A stretch of DNA of 64,000 nt. Origin: Fulvia fulva. Lineage: Eukaryota > Ascomycota > Dothideomycetes > Mycosphaerellales > Mycosphaerellaceae. The stretch is from contig NC_063012.1 in NCBI RefSeq assembly GCF_020509005.1, positions 248,001 to 312,000 of the forward strand, written 5' to 3'. The notes under the pieces were generated by a model. It saw only the letters and a list, made by a program, of their open reading frames with translations. It searched no databases and was not told where the DNA came from. The translations under genes and the position numbers were made by a program. Positions 41,274 through 53,398 of this stretch are shown here, piece by piece; the stretch's first letter is position 1, and each line of letters starts with the position of its first letter.

Positions 41274-44200
41274 ATGTTTTCTTCTCCTTCAGCGCCGTCC
41301 AAGTATTTTGCTTCACTGCCCGCGAGGCCACCGACGCCGCCAAAGGACATCTCGAACGATGTCGATGTCGACGATGCACTACGATTCCTCGAGCAGGGCC
41401 ACCACGAGACGGCACTGATAACCAATCCCTCGAAACCGACTAGCATAAAGACATCACAGACCACGCCATCGTCTGGCACACCAGCTCTGGCACAATCTCG
41501 AGGCGCCTCAGCCAACAAGAAGGTTGACTTCTCACCGTGTCTCACTTACCACCAGCCAGCACAGCCCACGCTACAAGGGCCACTGCAAGGCCGCTCGCCG
41601 CGACATAGACTATCAGCACAAGCAGTCAAGCCGCTCAAGTCCATCTTGAAGGCGTCCAACGAGAACCTGCCTCTCACACCCGATGACCTCGAGCACACGA
41701 GCAGCTATTTCTCTCCACAGGAACCGGGCAGCTTCCGCAAGATGATGCAATCAGTGGTTCAGCAGTTGGCAGGCTCTTCGAGGGACGGTCGACGGGATGC
41801 ATATCTGGCCATCAATGGCGCGCTGAAGGCTTATGAAGGCGTGCCGGATCCTCAGGCAATGGTTGACAAGATGCCTATGCTACAACAATTCATCAGCCGC
41901 GACATGGTGTGGAAGGACCAGAACGGCAAGCTCGACTCGTCTATCGTCAGCCAAGCGCTGAACCTGACGTGTGCCATCCTGCATCACCCTCGAACTTCAC
42001 CCGCCCTGGACGATGACTTTCGCACGTTCGTGGTCGACCGCTCGATCGCGGCGTTGGAGCAGCCTGAGGTGCCTAAAGCGATCATCAAGATCCACGCATA
42101 TCTGCTCAGCCAACAACGCTTCGGATCGCACATTGTGACTGCTGCCCGTGCCGATAGGTTGGTCACCGCGCTACAGTCCATTGAGGACCGCTGCTCCGGT
42201 AACAGCATCATTTCTGCTAGACTGATCGCGTACCAACGCTTGATTGAAGCCCAGCCCAATGTCATGCTCAAGCGGATGCGAGACTGGATCGAACACATAT
42301 TCCATGGCATGCTCAGCAGTATTAACGACACAAGAGCCAGAGGAATCGAGACATGTACACACGCTGGTCTATACTTCGGCTCCCAGCCACAGGCTGCAAC
42401 GATCATGTACGAATTGTGCGAGAAGAGCGTGGACAGTCAGGACGAGTGCGAAGAGGAGCAAGAACAGACCTATGGAGACTACTTGACGGAAAGACTGAAC
42501 CATATGGCGTTGGACAAGGAGCTAGCAACTTACGCACCACAAATATGGGGAGCTGTGATCCTGCTCTTTCGCAACAAGAAGAGGCCCGTCGAGAAATGGC
42601 CGAAGTTCAAGCAATGGCTGCAGACGATACAGCGCTGCCTGAACTCTGGAGATATCGAGGTCAAGCAGCAGGCTAACATAGCGTGGAGTAAGCTGGTCTT
42701 TGCAGTCATGCCCGATGCCTCCACCGATCCAGCTCTGCGCTCAATGCTCAGGGTACCCATTGTTGCGGGTCTGGAGAAGCGAGGCAGTGACAAGTTGTCA
42801 CAACAGCAAAGACAAATAGCCATGGACAGCTACTGCAACCTTCTTCACTACGGCTTACGACCAACAGTCTCGTACGAAGAAATAGACAAAGCTTGGGAGC
42901 TGTATGTTGAGCCAGTGCTCAGTAATATGGGCAAGGGGAATAGCAAGGTGCAAGTCGGAGTCTGCCGTATCCTTGAAGGTCTACTGAAAAAGAGCGATGG
43001 AGTCTGGAACGCGAACGCAGCGAACCTTTCTGAATCCATCAAACCAGAAGAGCTTCCTCGCCTCGATGCCAAATGGGTCCGGTCTCGAGTTGGCAAAGTA
43101 CTCGGCGTCCTCGAGCCTATACTCCAGTCCACGATGTGCTCGTCGCCAGACCGCAGCCGCTACATGAACTCATGCTGGAAGCTCCTGTTACAAGCAGTAG
43201 CTGAGGCCGGCACCCAGGAAGTCAAGACTTCTAGTGAGCTCAAGGAAGCCATCGCACAGTTCACAAACCTCTTTCGACGGCTTTGGCATGCTTCTGCTGG
43301 GTCTGCAAAGTCTACAGACGGCTCTGTATGGATTCAGCGATACGAAGCTCTGCTCGAGACTGCTGTAGACAACCTGGGGGCCGCACATTTTGTTGAGGAC
43401 ATCCTCGCGAAGACCAGCGCCAACGATGTCGAGGCTGCGCCTACACCATCTCACCGAATGTCAAAGCATTCCAGAGTTGCACATCCGCCATTCGTATTTC
43501 TATTTGCCCTATACTACCGGCCGACCAACACCCTGCAAGTGGATGATATCTACACGAAATCTGCCGCATGGTTTCTTGAACTGCTCGCAGACACCAAAGG
43601 AACCGTTTCCGGCACTCTTGGTCTTCTTCACCGATCGCTCCAGTTTTGTTCCGACCAAGCCGAACCGACGGAAATCTGCGCGAGTCTGTGGCCAGCCATC
43701 GCTACTGCATCAGTGAGCGCCTTAGGCTCACGCAAGACCACATCTCCGCAGCACGATGCTCAGATCATGGGCGTCGCACTCAAGTCCTCTCTGAACATTC
43801 TGTCCTACGGCTTGAAGTATACACACGCATCTCCCGCTCGTCTTGACAACGTCCGCGATATGTACCAAGCTACGTGCCAAGCAGCTAAACACTATGGTCG
43901 TGATGGTGGAGTTGCCTTGGGTGTTATGGAACCATTCGCCAAAATTGTCAAAGACATGGCCAAGGACATCGAATCTGGTGTACTCTCACAAGTCACAGTC
44001 TCGATATTGGACAATGGCGTCTGGCCCAAGAGCCGTCAAGAGCTGGAGCATGATCGAAAGGCATTATGGGCTATCAGCCTGGATCCTCCCCGGTCAGCAA
44101 CCTTCGACCCCTTCGAGCACGTCTACGCCGCTGCTATCATAGGAGTACAACGAGGGTACGATTGCATGAACATCCCGAGCCAGTCGCAGCCAACGGGGCT

Positions 44201-46553
44201 ACTGCAGGCGGTCACTGCCTTCGTGGAACGCTGCCCGAGATCTATGCTGCTTGTTGCGCTTCGCAGACTCCAAGCCGGCATTGCGACATGGGTACAGGAC
44301 AAACGACGCGAAGTCTTCCCAAGGACGTCAAATTCTAAGGCTGCCCCTTCCGCAGCACACGTCACTCAGCTTTGGACTCAATGGATGCTTCTACTCGAAC
44401 AATTACCACGGAAGGATACCTCTGCACTGCAGGCGCTTGAGGTCTTGATGGTGGCTGGCTTCTCAAGTCCGAGCAGAGATGTCGTGAACAAGACGATCAC
44501 AGTGTGGAATGCGACGTTCGGTAGTCAGCAGTCACTCGACTATCCCAGGTCGTTGCGATCTGTCTTGCGAGCACGTAAAGCGCAAGTTGAGATTGAGCTG
44601 CCACAGTTCCCAGAGGATGATTCTGAAGAGGAGACGGTTGAGCTACCGGACTTCGTCGAGACCCAACAGGGGCTTTCTAGCTTCGAGACTGGCCTTGACG
44701 CGGCGTTCAAAAGCACACCACGGTTTGCGTTCGGCAACAAGCCTAGGTCGGAACATGTGCCAGTCAAGAATTCACCAGCGCCAGTAGCCCAGTCCAGCAA
44801 TGTTGGCAACAGGCGGTCTAGACTGTCTACAACACCAAAGGTCCGCCTCCGACACGATGACTCGCAAATCGACTTTGCACCTATCGATAATACATTGCCA
44901 AGCTTGACGAGAGAGGAGTCCCAATTCTTGACGGACCACCAAAAGGAAGTGAAAGCCAGACAGCATGGAGATGCGCAGATGTTTCCCGATCTATCCTCCA
45001 GCCCAATGAGCAAGTCTACGGCGAAGGGCAAGAACATTGCCAAGAAGCTCGACTTTGCGCCTCAGCCATCTATAGAGCAAGAGGAAGACACGACGTTTGC
45101 CACGCCGACAGGACTCGTGGATGGCAACCCTATGAGCGACGACATGCCCTCGTCGCCTACTCCAAAGGCCAGTGACAATATCACAAGAGCAGACGAGCGA
45201 GCTTGTGAGAGTGACGAAGACGACAACGAGACCATCGTAGATCCGCCATCTTCGCCTCCTCGAGAAGATGAAGACACGATAGCAGCAGCTCTGGAACAAC
45301 CCGAGGACACGGGAGGTCCACCAGCAGAGCTCGACGAGACTATCTTAGCAACGGAACTTCCTGGCCAACAGCCAGTCACAGAAGATGCCATCGAACATGG
45401 CGAGGATCAGGATGAAGCTGGTGAGAACGGCATTTCAGATCTGCCATCAGACACCGTCTTACCTGCGGAACAACTTGAGCGAGAAGCTGAAGCAGCCGCA
45501 ATGGAGGCCCAACTGCTCGACAATGCCGAAGACACAACTATCGTGGACACTGAGGAGATACTTGACAACACCGTGGTAGAAGTGTCTGCTGCAGAGGATC
45601 CAAAACAGCAAGTGGGCACGCCGTCCAGGATCGAGAACTCGATGCTTGAACCACAAAGTCAGCAAAGCGCAAAGTCAGGAGCCCATGAAAATCTCGATGC
45701 ACCCAGCTCTAGGAAAGGGTCCAAGAAACGTAAGCGCAACTTCGAGACTACGCATACCAGCAAGAAGAAGAGCAAGTCGTCGCCTTTCAAGAGCTTCTTC
45801 AGTCGTCTTACTGGGTCGAGTCAAGAGAATGATGATGATGTGCAGGATGAGATTGTTGTGGCGAGTAGCCGATCACCGAACAAGATCGTGTCGCCGAAGG
45901 TCGTGGTGCCGACTGGGAAAATTCGGCATCCGGGGGCGTTGGAGGTTGTTGATGATGTTGTTGAGGACAGTCAAGAGCCTGAGCCGTCCAAAGCAGCGCC
46001 ACCAGTCAAGCGCAAACGCGGACGGCCACCAAAGATGGCGTCACAACCTCAAGCAATATCACAGTCACAGGAGCTCCCTTCTACTCGTTCCGATCCTGCG
46101 GTCGAACACAGACGTGGTCGCAAGCGACGTGCCTCGCTGTCGAGCATGGGAACTACCGACGAGCAAGGCAGTACCAGCTTCGTGGCCGACACGCCAGCAC
46201 CCTTCAAGTCGAGAAAGTCGACACGACTTTCACAAGAGGGCAGCCAGGTCATCAATACTTCGAGGCGGCCATCGGTATTTTCAGTGAAACGAGCGAAACG
46301 CGTCGAAGAAGACGAACAAGAGGGCGACGACAGCGAAGATGATCTCAGCTCAGCCGCTCAGAGCACATCTGCACATGGGAGGGAGACTGTAGAGTCTAAG
46401 AGTATCCTCGAGCGACTCCGCGGCGTGTACGCAGACTTCAAGGGTAAGGTCTTTGGGTCGAGGGACGAGGAGCGACAATTCGACGATTTGCTCTTCGAAT
46501 TTAGAAGGGAGGTGCATGAGGCTGGGCGAAGAGGTTATGCGAAGGACGAATGA
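41274..46553 (+). CDS. rif1: telomere/replication-timing protein Rif1
   Basis: Single exon of 1759 aa. The N-terminal half is the Rif1 HEAT-type repeat region (PF12231), e.g. FRKMMQSVVQQLAGSSRDGRRDAYLAINGALKAYEGVPD and AIIKIHAYLLSQQRFG. Upstream of it lie PP1-docking motifs: KVDF (83-86) and SILK (123-126), close together as in other Rif1 proteins. The acidic Glu/Asp-rich middle is disordered. The C-terminal region contains an AT-hook-like KRKRGRPPK and a conserved ending FGSRDEERQFDDLLFEFRREV. Rif1 recruits PP1 to counter DDK at origins and acts at telomeres and breaks. The start is supported by the conserved SLPARPPTPPK opening. Confidence 0.93.
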   Translation: MFSSPSAPSKYFASLPARPPTPPKDISNDVDVDDALRFLEQGHHETALITNPSKPTSIKTSQTTPSSGTPALAQSRGASANKKVDFSPCLTYHQPAQPTLQGPLQGRSPRHRLSAQAVKPLKSILKASNENLPLTPDDLEHTSSYFSPQEPGSFRKMMQSVVQQLAGSSRDGRRDAYLAINGALKAYEGVPDPQAMVDKMPMLQQFISRDMVWKDQNGKLDSSIVSQALNLTCAILHHPRTSPALDDDFRTFVVDRSIAALEQPEVPKAIIKIHAYLLSQQRFGSHIVTAARADRLVTALQSIEDRCSGNSIISARLIAYQRLIEAQPNVMLKRMRDWIEHIFHGMLSSINDTRARGIETCTHAGLYFGSQPQAATIMYELCEKSVDSQDECEEEQEQTYGDYLTERLNHMALDKELATYAPQIWGAVILLFRNKKRPVEKWPKFKQWLQTIQRCLNSGDIEVKQQANIAWSKLVFAVMPDASTDPALRSMLRVPIVAGLEKRGSDKLSQQQRQIAMDSYCNLLHYGLRPTVSYEEIDKAWELYVEPVLSNMGKGNSKVQVGVCRILEGLLKKSDGVWNANAANLSESIKPEELPRLDAKWVRSRVGKVLGVLEPILQSTMCSSPDRSRYMNSCWKLLLQAVAEAGTQEVKTSSELKEAIAQFTNLFRRLWHASAGSAKSTDGSVWIQRYEALLETAVDNLGAAHFVEDILAKTSANDVEAAPTPSHRMSKHSRVAHPPFVFLFALYYRPTNTLQVDDIYTKSAAWFLELLADTKGTVSGTLGLLHRSLQFCSDQAEPTEICASLWPAIATASVSALGSRKTTSPQHDAQIMGVALKSSLNILSYGLKYTHASPARLDNVRDMYQATCQAAKHYGRDGGVALGVMEPFAKIVKDMAKDIESGVLSQVTVSILDNGVWPKSRQELEHDRKALWAISLDPPRSATFDPFEHVYAAAIIGVQRGYDCMNIPSQSQPTGLLQAVTAFVERCPRSMLLVALRRLQAGIATWVQDKRREVFPRTSNSKAAPSAAHVTQLWTQWMLLLEQLPRKDTSALQALEVLMVAGFSSPSRDVVNKTITVWNATFGSQQSLDYPRSLRSVLRARKAQVEIELPQFPEDDSEEETVELPDFVETQQGLSSFETGLDAAFKSTPRFAFGNKPRSEHVPVKNSPAPVAQSSNVGNRRSRLSTTPKVRLRHDDSQIDFAPIDNTLPSLTREESQFLTDHQKEVKARQHGDAQMFPDLSSSPMSKSTAKGKNIAKKLDFAPQPSIEQEEDTTFATPTGLVDGNPMSDDMPSSPTPKASDNITRADERACESDEDDNETIVDPPSSPPREDEDTIAAALEQPEDTGGPPAELDETILATELPGQQPVTEDAIEHGEDQDEAGENGISDLPSDTVLPAEQLEREAEAAAMEAQLLDNAEDTTIVDTEEILDNTVVEVSAAEDPKQQVGTPSRIENSMLEPQSQQSAKSGAHENLDAPSSRKGSKKRKRNFETTHTSKKKSKSSPFKSFFSRLTGSSQENDDDVQDEIVVASSRSPNKIVSPKVVVPTGKIRHPGALEVVDDVVEDSQEPEPSKAAPPVKRKRGRPPKMASQPQAISQSQELPSTRSDPAVEHRRGRKRRASLSSMGTTDEQGSTSFVADTPAPFKSRKSTRLSQEGSQVINTSRRPSVFSVKRAKRVEEDEQEGDDSEDDLSSAAQSTSAHGRETVESKSILERLRGVYADFKGKVFGSRDEERQFDDLLFEFRREVHEAGRRGYAKDE

Positions 46554-46979
46554 GTGTCATAGATGTACAGAGATGAAACCAAGCTACTGAGGAGCCGCTT
46601 TTCGCAGAGACGATGGCATCCATAGCAGCTGTCAAACATACTTTTCCAGCTCCATGCACGTGTCAGTGCCAGTTCACAAGTTGTTGGTTTTAGCACGTGT
46701 AGGTTTGAAATGAGAAGACGGTGAGGGCTCGAGTGAAGTCTGGTACCGACATGTTTCGGTGACCCTGCATTGATGTCACGGCCCACCTTCCCGGTCGACA
46801 GCTCTGAAACGAGGCCGGCCCCACTGCCAATGCATGAGTGAAGTCACTGTTCATCTTGTTGATACATGTATTCACCTTCTCTTCACCTTTCCGTGCGTGA
46901 ACCCTTCTACAAACAACACGACTACTTGACCACCAACACCACAATCACTCTCCCCGTGCCACCAGCGAACGAAGCAACT
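46554..46979. other. spacer, RIF1 to epimerase
   Basis: 426 bases; nothing recognised apart from the probable 5' leader of the epimerase gene near the end. Confidence 0.4.
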
Positions 46980-48115
<1,136 letters not shown>

Positions 48116-48651
48116 ATTGCGGTTCAAGCCAAGATGTGACGACAACACGAACGAGACGACATGGAACGACATAAGATACCGCGGCATGGCATAAGGCAAT
48201 GCATAAAGGTGAGGCAGACAGCTTGTGGCTCTGTGAGCTGAGCTGGTCTCACGACAGAAAAGGAAAGACACGATAAGTAGACATCCAAAGTGAGATTAAA
48301 AGCATCAAGTTTCATTTCTTCCTCAATGGCAATGTGCATCGCGGTTCCCCGGTATCATTGTACAAAAGCAAGCAACCCTTCAGCCTGACAACGCCTGCAT
48401 GCTCACACGATCCCGTGTGCATATACCACATGCTCAGTGGTGAATCCAGTTGACCTGACCCATGACCCATGACAAAAAGAGATGCCTGAAAGTTCCTACT
48501 CACCACGATCATCGACCACGCCAAGTTCCAGTCGGTGGTCCTGATCGTTTCATATCCTGCTCCTTCACCTCATGCCATTCCATTCAAGCCCAGTCGCACG
48601 TGTCTCATGTCATATCATTCCCTCTCAAACTCTCGTCTTCGTTGCAGTGTC
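48116..48651. other. convergent 3' spacer, epimerase and CDK1
   Basis: 536 bases between convergent stops. Short frames only; nothing else found. Confidence 0.4.
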
Positions 48652-49761
48652 TTAGTGAAACCCATTCGTCCTGTTCTTAGGATACTGTCCACCCGGTCCC
48701 TCCAGAAAGTATGGATGGTGCACAGCCTGCTTCGCACTCATCCTGCCCGCTGGGTCGTATACTAACAGCGCGTCGAGAAGATTCAGGCCCTCGTCACCAA
48801 GGAATTTGACAGCTTCCGCATTCACCAACTCCTCCTCAGTCTTCCTCTCCCACTTGGGGAAACTACTCTTGAAATCCGGGAAACTCGTCACGCCCGGCCA
48901 GTCCGCCTCTGAAGGAGTCCCCAGCACGCGGAATATCTTGAAAATCTCATCGATTTCGCTGTCGCCTGGGAAGAGTGGTTTGCGGGTTGCCATTTCGGCG
49001 AAGATGCAGCCGACGGACCACATGTCGACGCCGGTGCTGTATTGGCGGCCGCCGAGGAGGATTTCGGGGGAGCGGTACCAGAGGGTGACGACTTCGTGGG
49101 TGTAGGTGCGGAGGGGCACGCCGAAGGCGCGGGCGAGGCCGAAGTCGCCGATCTTGAGGTTGCCGTCGGCGGAGATGAGGAGGTTTTGGGGTTTGAGGTC
49201 GCGGTGGAGGACTCGGTGGGAGTGGCAGTAGCGGATGCCGGAGAGGAGTTGATGGGTGAATTTCTTGACCTAAACGAGCATGATCAGTATGCATGAAACG
49301 TAGTCAAAGGGAATGTGTTCCTTACCATCTCTGCACCCAGTCCCATGTGTCCTCGTCCCTCCATGGTTCCTTCAGGCAATGGCTTGCCGCGACCACCTTG
49401 TGAGACTGGGAGTGCTTCCATGTACTTCTTCAGGTCGAGATCCATGAATTCGAAGACGAGGTAGAGCTTGTGGCCGTCTGCGTGTACGATGTTGAGGAGA
49501 CGGAGAACTGCCGGGTCGTTCATCTCTTTGAGCAGGGAAATTTCGCGGATCGCGGTAGAGGGCACGCCTTCATCTTCGGCTTCGAGGCGGATCTTCTTGA
49601 GGGCCACGATGCGTTGATCGGGTGTACTGAGGTCGCGTGCTTTGTAGACGACTCCGTAAGTGCCTGAGTGATGCTGTTAGTATGCAGGTATCCGATGCGC
49701 GTGCATGTCGCGGCATGTACTGACCCTCGCCGACCTTCTCCATCTTCTGGTAATTCTCCAT
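48652..49761 (-). CDS. cdc2: cyclin-dependent kinase 1 (Cdc2/Cdc28, NimX type)
   Basis: Exons 49761-49725, 49663-49326 and 49269-48652 (introns of 61 and 56 bp) give 330 aa. Kinase landmarks: GEGTYG (11-16, holding inhibitory T14 and Y15), catalytic K35, PSTAIRE helix 47-53, HRDLKPQN (147-154), DFG 167-169, activation-loop [11 protein letters not shown] with T182, and [15 protein letters not shown]. Intron 1 splits the Gly13 codon next to the T14/Y15 site. The insert of about 20 residues with [16 protein letters not shown] (about 100-122) is typical of filamentous-fungal CDK1. It drives the mitotic cycle with B-type cyclins. Divergent from RAD4. Confidence 0.97.
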
Positions 49762-50257
49762 CGTCGCGGTTGTTGTTCGTGTCGGGATGTGGGAGAAGCT
49801 GCAGTGTTAGTAAGTCCGGGTGGTGGTGGTGCTATGAGCGGGTATAAGCGTCCATCCAAGGTGTTTGCCGGGTGCAGTGTCATGCGAGAGTGGTGAGAAT
49901 GGGCTCAATGGTGTCGAGTTGCTCCTTCTACCGAATGTTTGTCAACAGCTGCGGGACGCCTCAAAGCGCGATGCGGGAACAGCCCGTGCGCGACTGGGAT
50001 CAGGGCATGTTCACTGACGTACCTCTCTTTCTTCTTCTTTCACTGCACATCGTCTTGATGTCACGCTTGACATCGCACCATCACTCACTTACGCTCGTGG
50101 AGAAGTCGCGAGGTTGCTGGAATGCGCATGAGACGCGATTCGAGCCTCACAGCGCGACTGATGATCGCAGAGCTGACTACCACCATCACCTGACTGCGTG
50201 ATCTCACCGTGTCAAGTAGATTCGACACGCTCTGAAACGTGATATAGTGCATGGAAC
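49762..50257. promoter_or_regulatory. divergent promoter region CDK1 / RAD4
   Basis: 496 bases between two divergent starts. Contains no readable gene; possible cell-cycle or damage elements cannot be separated from chance matches by eye. Confidence 0.4.
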
Positions 50258-53200
50258 ATGGCACCAAGCAGAGGCAAGGGCAAAGCGCCTGTCGACCCGG
50301 TTGCAAGCCGTTCTACGCGTTCTCAGCGAAGCACAACCCGGTCCAAGGCACGAGGCGGCGACGATGTGCCAGATGTGTATGCTTCGATGCTGGCCGAGAC
50401 AGATCACAGTGAGCTGGAGCACAGCGATCGACCGCTCAAGAAGCGCAAAGTCACTCCGAAGGGAACGCGGGCGGTAGAGAAGACTGTATCTACGCCGTCA
50501 CGCGCATCGAAGCCGGTGCCAGCACAGCAGCCTAGCAGTGCTGCATCTATAGCGGCGGCAAGGCCGATATCGACGAGGCTGCAAACAGTCGAGGACTCTT
50601 CCGACGATGAGAGCGAGTTCGAGTTTGAAGATGTTGACCTGGAGGGAGCAGACGCTTCTGCTGATGAACATCCCGATGGCATCGAGGATCTTTCCATATC
50701 TGTGCAACCAGAAAGCAGCATAAGAAGAGCACAGAATCGCAGGAAGCCAGCTACTTCTGCAGAAAAAGCTCATCGATTGCTGGTGCACAAGCTGCACATC
50801 TTATGTCTTCTTGGCCACTGCATGTATGTCAATGGCCGCTGCAACAACGCAACAGTGCATAAGCTACTTCGACGATTGCTCAGTGCAAGGGCGATATCGT
50901 ACCTGAATCCGAAGACAGAACATTCACAGTTTCAGCGTAACAGATCTTTCTTGGACGGATTACAGCAAGCGACCGATGCTTTCAATGGTGAGTATCATGT
51001 TACCGCATCTGGTATGATTAAACCTATATGGACTGTCGATGGAGAGGAACCTCGAGAGCTTGATCATCTGCCACCCGTCGACAGATCAGACTTCGTTGCA
51101 GCCGCAAAGAACATGGAAGGTAGCCAAGACATGGGCAATCAGCTCTTCTGCGCTATGCTTCGCTCGGCTGGGGTGGATGCACGCGTGGTATGCTCACTCC
51201 AAGTGTTGCCCTTCACCAGCGTGCCGAAAGGATCGACGCCTCAAAAGCCAGTCAAGGAACGCATATTGGCAATAGCGCCAGACACGGATCTCTCAAAAAC
51301 TGATAGCAGCGCCGACGAAAGTGCTATGAAAGGCAGTTCGAGAGCTGCTATCCGTAGACGTCTCGGACAGCCAGGCTTCACAGCACCAAAGACCTCAGCA
51401 ACACCGCCCAAGAAGAAATCAAAGCATATCCCGAAGCTCTCGTATCCCGTCTTCTGGGTCGAGGCTTTCAATGCTGCTCATCAGAAGTGGGTGCCAGTCG
51501 ACCCAGTAGTGACACACAGTGTCAATAAGCCTGCGAAGCTGGAGCCTCCCATTAGCTACGACCTCAACCAGATGACATACGTTCTGGGCTTCGAGGCTGA
51601 TGGCATCACTCGAGACGTCACGAAGCGTTATGCCAAAGCATACAATGCGAAAACTAGGCGGCATCGGGTCGAGGCATCCAAAGACGGCAGCAAATGGTTC
51701 AAGAAGGCGATGCGTATTTTCCGCCGAAAGGGCGGTGCCAATGATAGGGATCAGGTCGAAGACGCAGAGTTAGCACAGAAAGAAGCAAGAGAGGGCATGC
51801 CGGCAAATGTGCTTGATTTTAAGGACCATCCTTATTACGCGCTCGAACGACATCTCAAACGACACGAAGTGCTTCATCCGAAGCGAGAGGTCGGCAAAGT
51901 CAATGCAGGTACAGCAGCGAAGCCACGCATGGAAGCAGTCTACCGCAGACAGGATGTGCAGATCTGTAAGAGTGCCGACAAGTGGTACCGTGTGGGGCGA
52001 GAAGTGCTCGAAGGCGAGCAACCACTGAAACATGTACCGGCTCGAAGGAAACGGTTCCAGACACCAGACGATGAGGACGCTGAGCCTGACACGACCCCAA
52101 TGTATGCACCCTACCAGACACAACTTTACATACCGCCTCCTGTCGACAAAGATCGCATACCGAAGAACGTCTATGGCAATCTCGATATCTATGTTCCCTC
52201 GATGGTTCCAGCAGGTGCTGTTCACTTACGAGCACCTCGGGGAGTCTTCGATGAGCCCACTGACCAAGATCGCAAACAGTTCACAGATATGGCACAGCGG
52301 GCCGCCAAGCTGCTGCGCATAGACTACGCCGATGCTGTCACTGGTTTCAAATTCCAGGGTCGAACGGGCACAGCTACAGTTGACGGTGTCGTTGTAGCGC
52401 AGGAGTATGCCGACGCTGTCCGGACTGCCATCGAAGGCTTCGAGTACGAAGCCGAAGAGGATGCAAGCAAAGCCAGGAGTCTCCTTGCATTGAAGCTCTG
52501 GAAGCGTTTCCTTACCGGTCTGAGAATCGCCGAACAAGTCCGTGAGTATGGTGACGGCACGGAAGATCGAGACGCGGTTCACGAGAGGATTGATGCTGCG
52601 AAAGCTGCGGAAGAGGGACCGGGTATGTTCCTGGAAGGATCTGAGCGTGAGCCGCCATTGATCACGGCGGGGCTGTATACGATAGAAGAGTTGCTAAGGC
52701 CGGGTGGTGTAACGAAGCAGAGGAAGAGGAAGAAGATCGACGAGGAGGATGATGAACTCATGGAGTATGAGCAGCATGATGGCACTATCGGTCCAGACTT
52801 TGGGATTGGAGATGAAGGTGGAGGCTTCTTCCCTGAACATCGATCATCCGCGGAGTGTAGTCATGGCGGTGGCGGGTTCCTGCCAGAAGCTGGAGAGCAA
52901 AGAATTTTCCATGAAGAGGACGGCGGCTTCGTGACGGGACCAGAGCCTGATGGTACAGAAAATGGAGGCGGCTTCATGGTTGACAACGATGATGGCGGGG
53001 GCTTCATCGCTGATGAAGCTGATGATGAAAGCGGACTAATACCACACGACGAAACCCAAGATGGTGGCTTCGTACTAGATGATGAGCCTGAGGGTGGTGG
53101 ATTCCTACCTGATGCCGATGCGAGCCACAACGATGACAAGTCTATCGCTGCGGGTGATGAGTCGCAGCAATTTTCCCATGATTCAGCCATGGTGCAGGAG

Positions 53201-53398
53201 ATCCGTCAAACCGAGCAAGATGCTTCAGCCTTGCAGGAAATACCAAAGACATCGTTCAGAGAGCCGGCTGGCAGCCATCCTTCACAACAGACTGATGCGG
53301 CGGAACTGGACAGTGGCAATGATAGTGATAAAGGCTCGCTGCTCTCGCATGATCCTGAAGATGACGATGCTGAGCCGGATTGGTTGTTGAGTGATTGA
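50258..53398 (+). CDS. rad4: DNA-damage recognition protein Rad4/XPC
   Basis: Single exon, 1046 aa. The transglutaminase-like core (HKLHILCLLGHCMYVN, LFCAMLRSAGVDARVVCSLQVLPF, SYPVFWVEAFNAAHQKWVPVDPV, ITRDVTKRYAKAYNAKTRRHRVE) is followed by BHD1-3 (HPYYALERHLKRHEVLHPK, PLKHVPARRKRFQTPDDEDAEPDTTPMYAPYQTQLYIPPPV, IPKNVYGNLDIYVPSMVPAGAVHL). With Rad23 it finds distorted DNA and opens nucleotide excision repair in the nucleus. The last 200 residues are acidic and carry seven GGF-type motifs (GGGFF, GGGF, DGGF), which is unusual. N-terminal 180 residues are disordered with basic nuclear-localisation stretches (KKRK). Confidence 0.95.
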   Translation: MAPSRGKGKAPVDPVASRSTRSQRSTTRSKARGGDDVPDVYASMLAETDHSELEHSDRPLKKRKVTPKGTRAVEKTVSTPSRASKPVPAQQPSSAASIAAARPISTRLQTVEDSSDDESEFEFEDVDLEGADASADEHPDGIEDLSISVQPESSIRRAQNRRKPATSAEKAHRLLVHKLHILCLLGHCMYVNGRCNNATVHKLLRRLLSARAISYLNPKTEHSQFQRNRSFLDGLQQATDAFNGEYHVTASGMIKPIWTVDGEEPRELDHLPPVDRSDFVAAAKNMEGSQDMGNQLFCAMLRSAGVDARVVCSLQVLPFTSVPKGSTPQKPVKERILAIAPDTDLSKTDSSADESAMKGSSRAAIRRRLGQPGFTAPKTSATPPKKKSKHIPKLSYPVFWVEAFNAAHQKWVPVDPVVTHSVNKPAKLEPPISYDLNQMTYVLGFEADGITRDVTKRYAKAYNAKTRRHRVEASKDGSKWFKKAMRIFRRKGGANDRDQVEDAELAQKEAREGMPANVLDFKDHPYYALERHLKRHEVLHPKREVGKVNAGTAAKPRMEAVYRRQDVQICKSADKWYRVGREVLEGEQPLKHVPARRKRFQTPDDEDAEPDTTPMYAPYQTQLYIPPPVDKDRIPKNVYGNLDIYVPSMVPAGAVHLRAPRGVFDEPTDQDRKQFTDMAQRAAKLLRIDYADAVTGFKFQGRTGTATVDGVVVAQEYADAVRTAIEGFEYEAEEDASKARSLLALKLWKRFLTGLRIAEQVREYGDGTEDRDAVHERIDAAKAAEEGPGMFLEGSEREPPLITAGLYTIEELLRPGGVTKQRKRKKIDEEDDELMEYEQHDGTIGPDFGIGDEGGGFFPEHRSSAECSHGGGGFLPEAGEQRIFHEEDGGFVTGPEPDGTENGGGFMVDNDDGGGFIADEADDESGLIPHDETQDGGFVLDDEPEGGGFLPDADASHNDDKSIAAGDESQQFSHDSAMVQEIRQTEQDASALQEIPKTSFREPAGSHPSQQTDAAELDSGNDSDKGSLLSHDPEDDDAEPDWLLSD

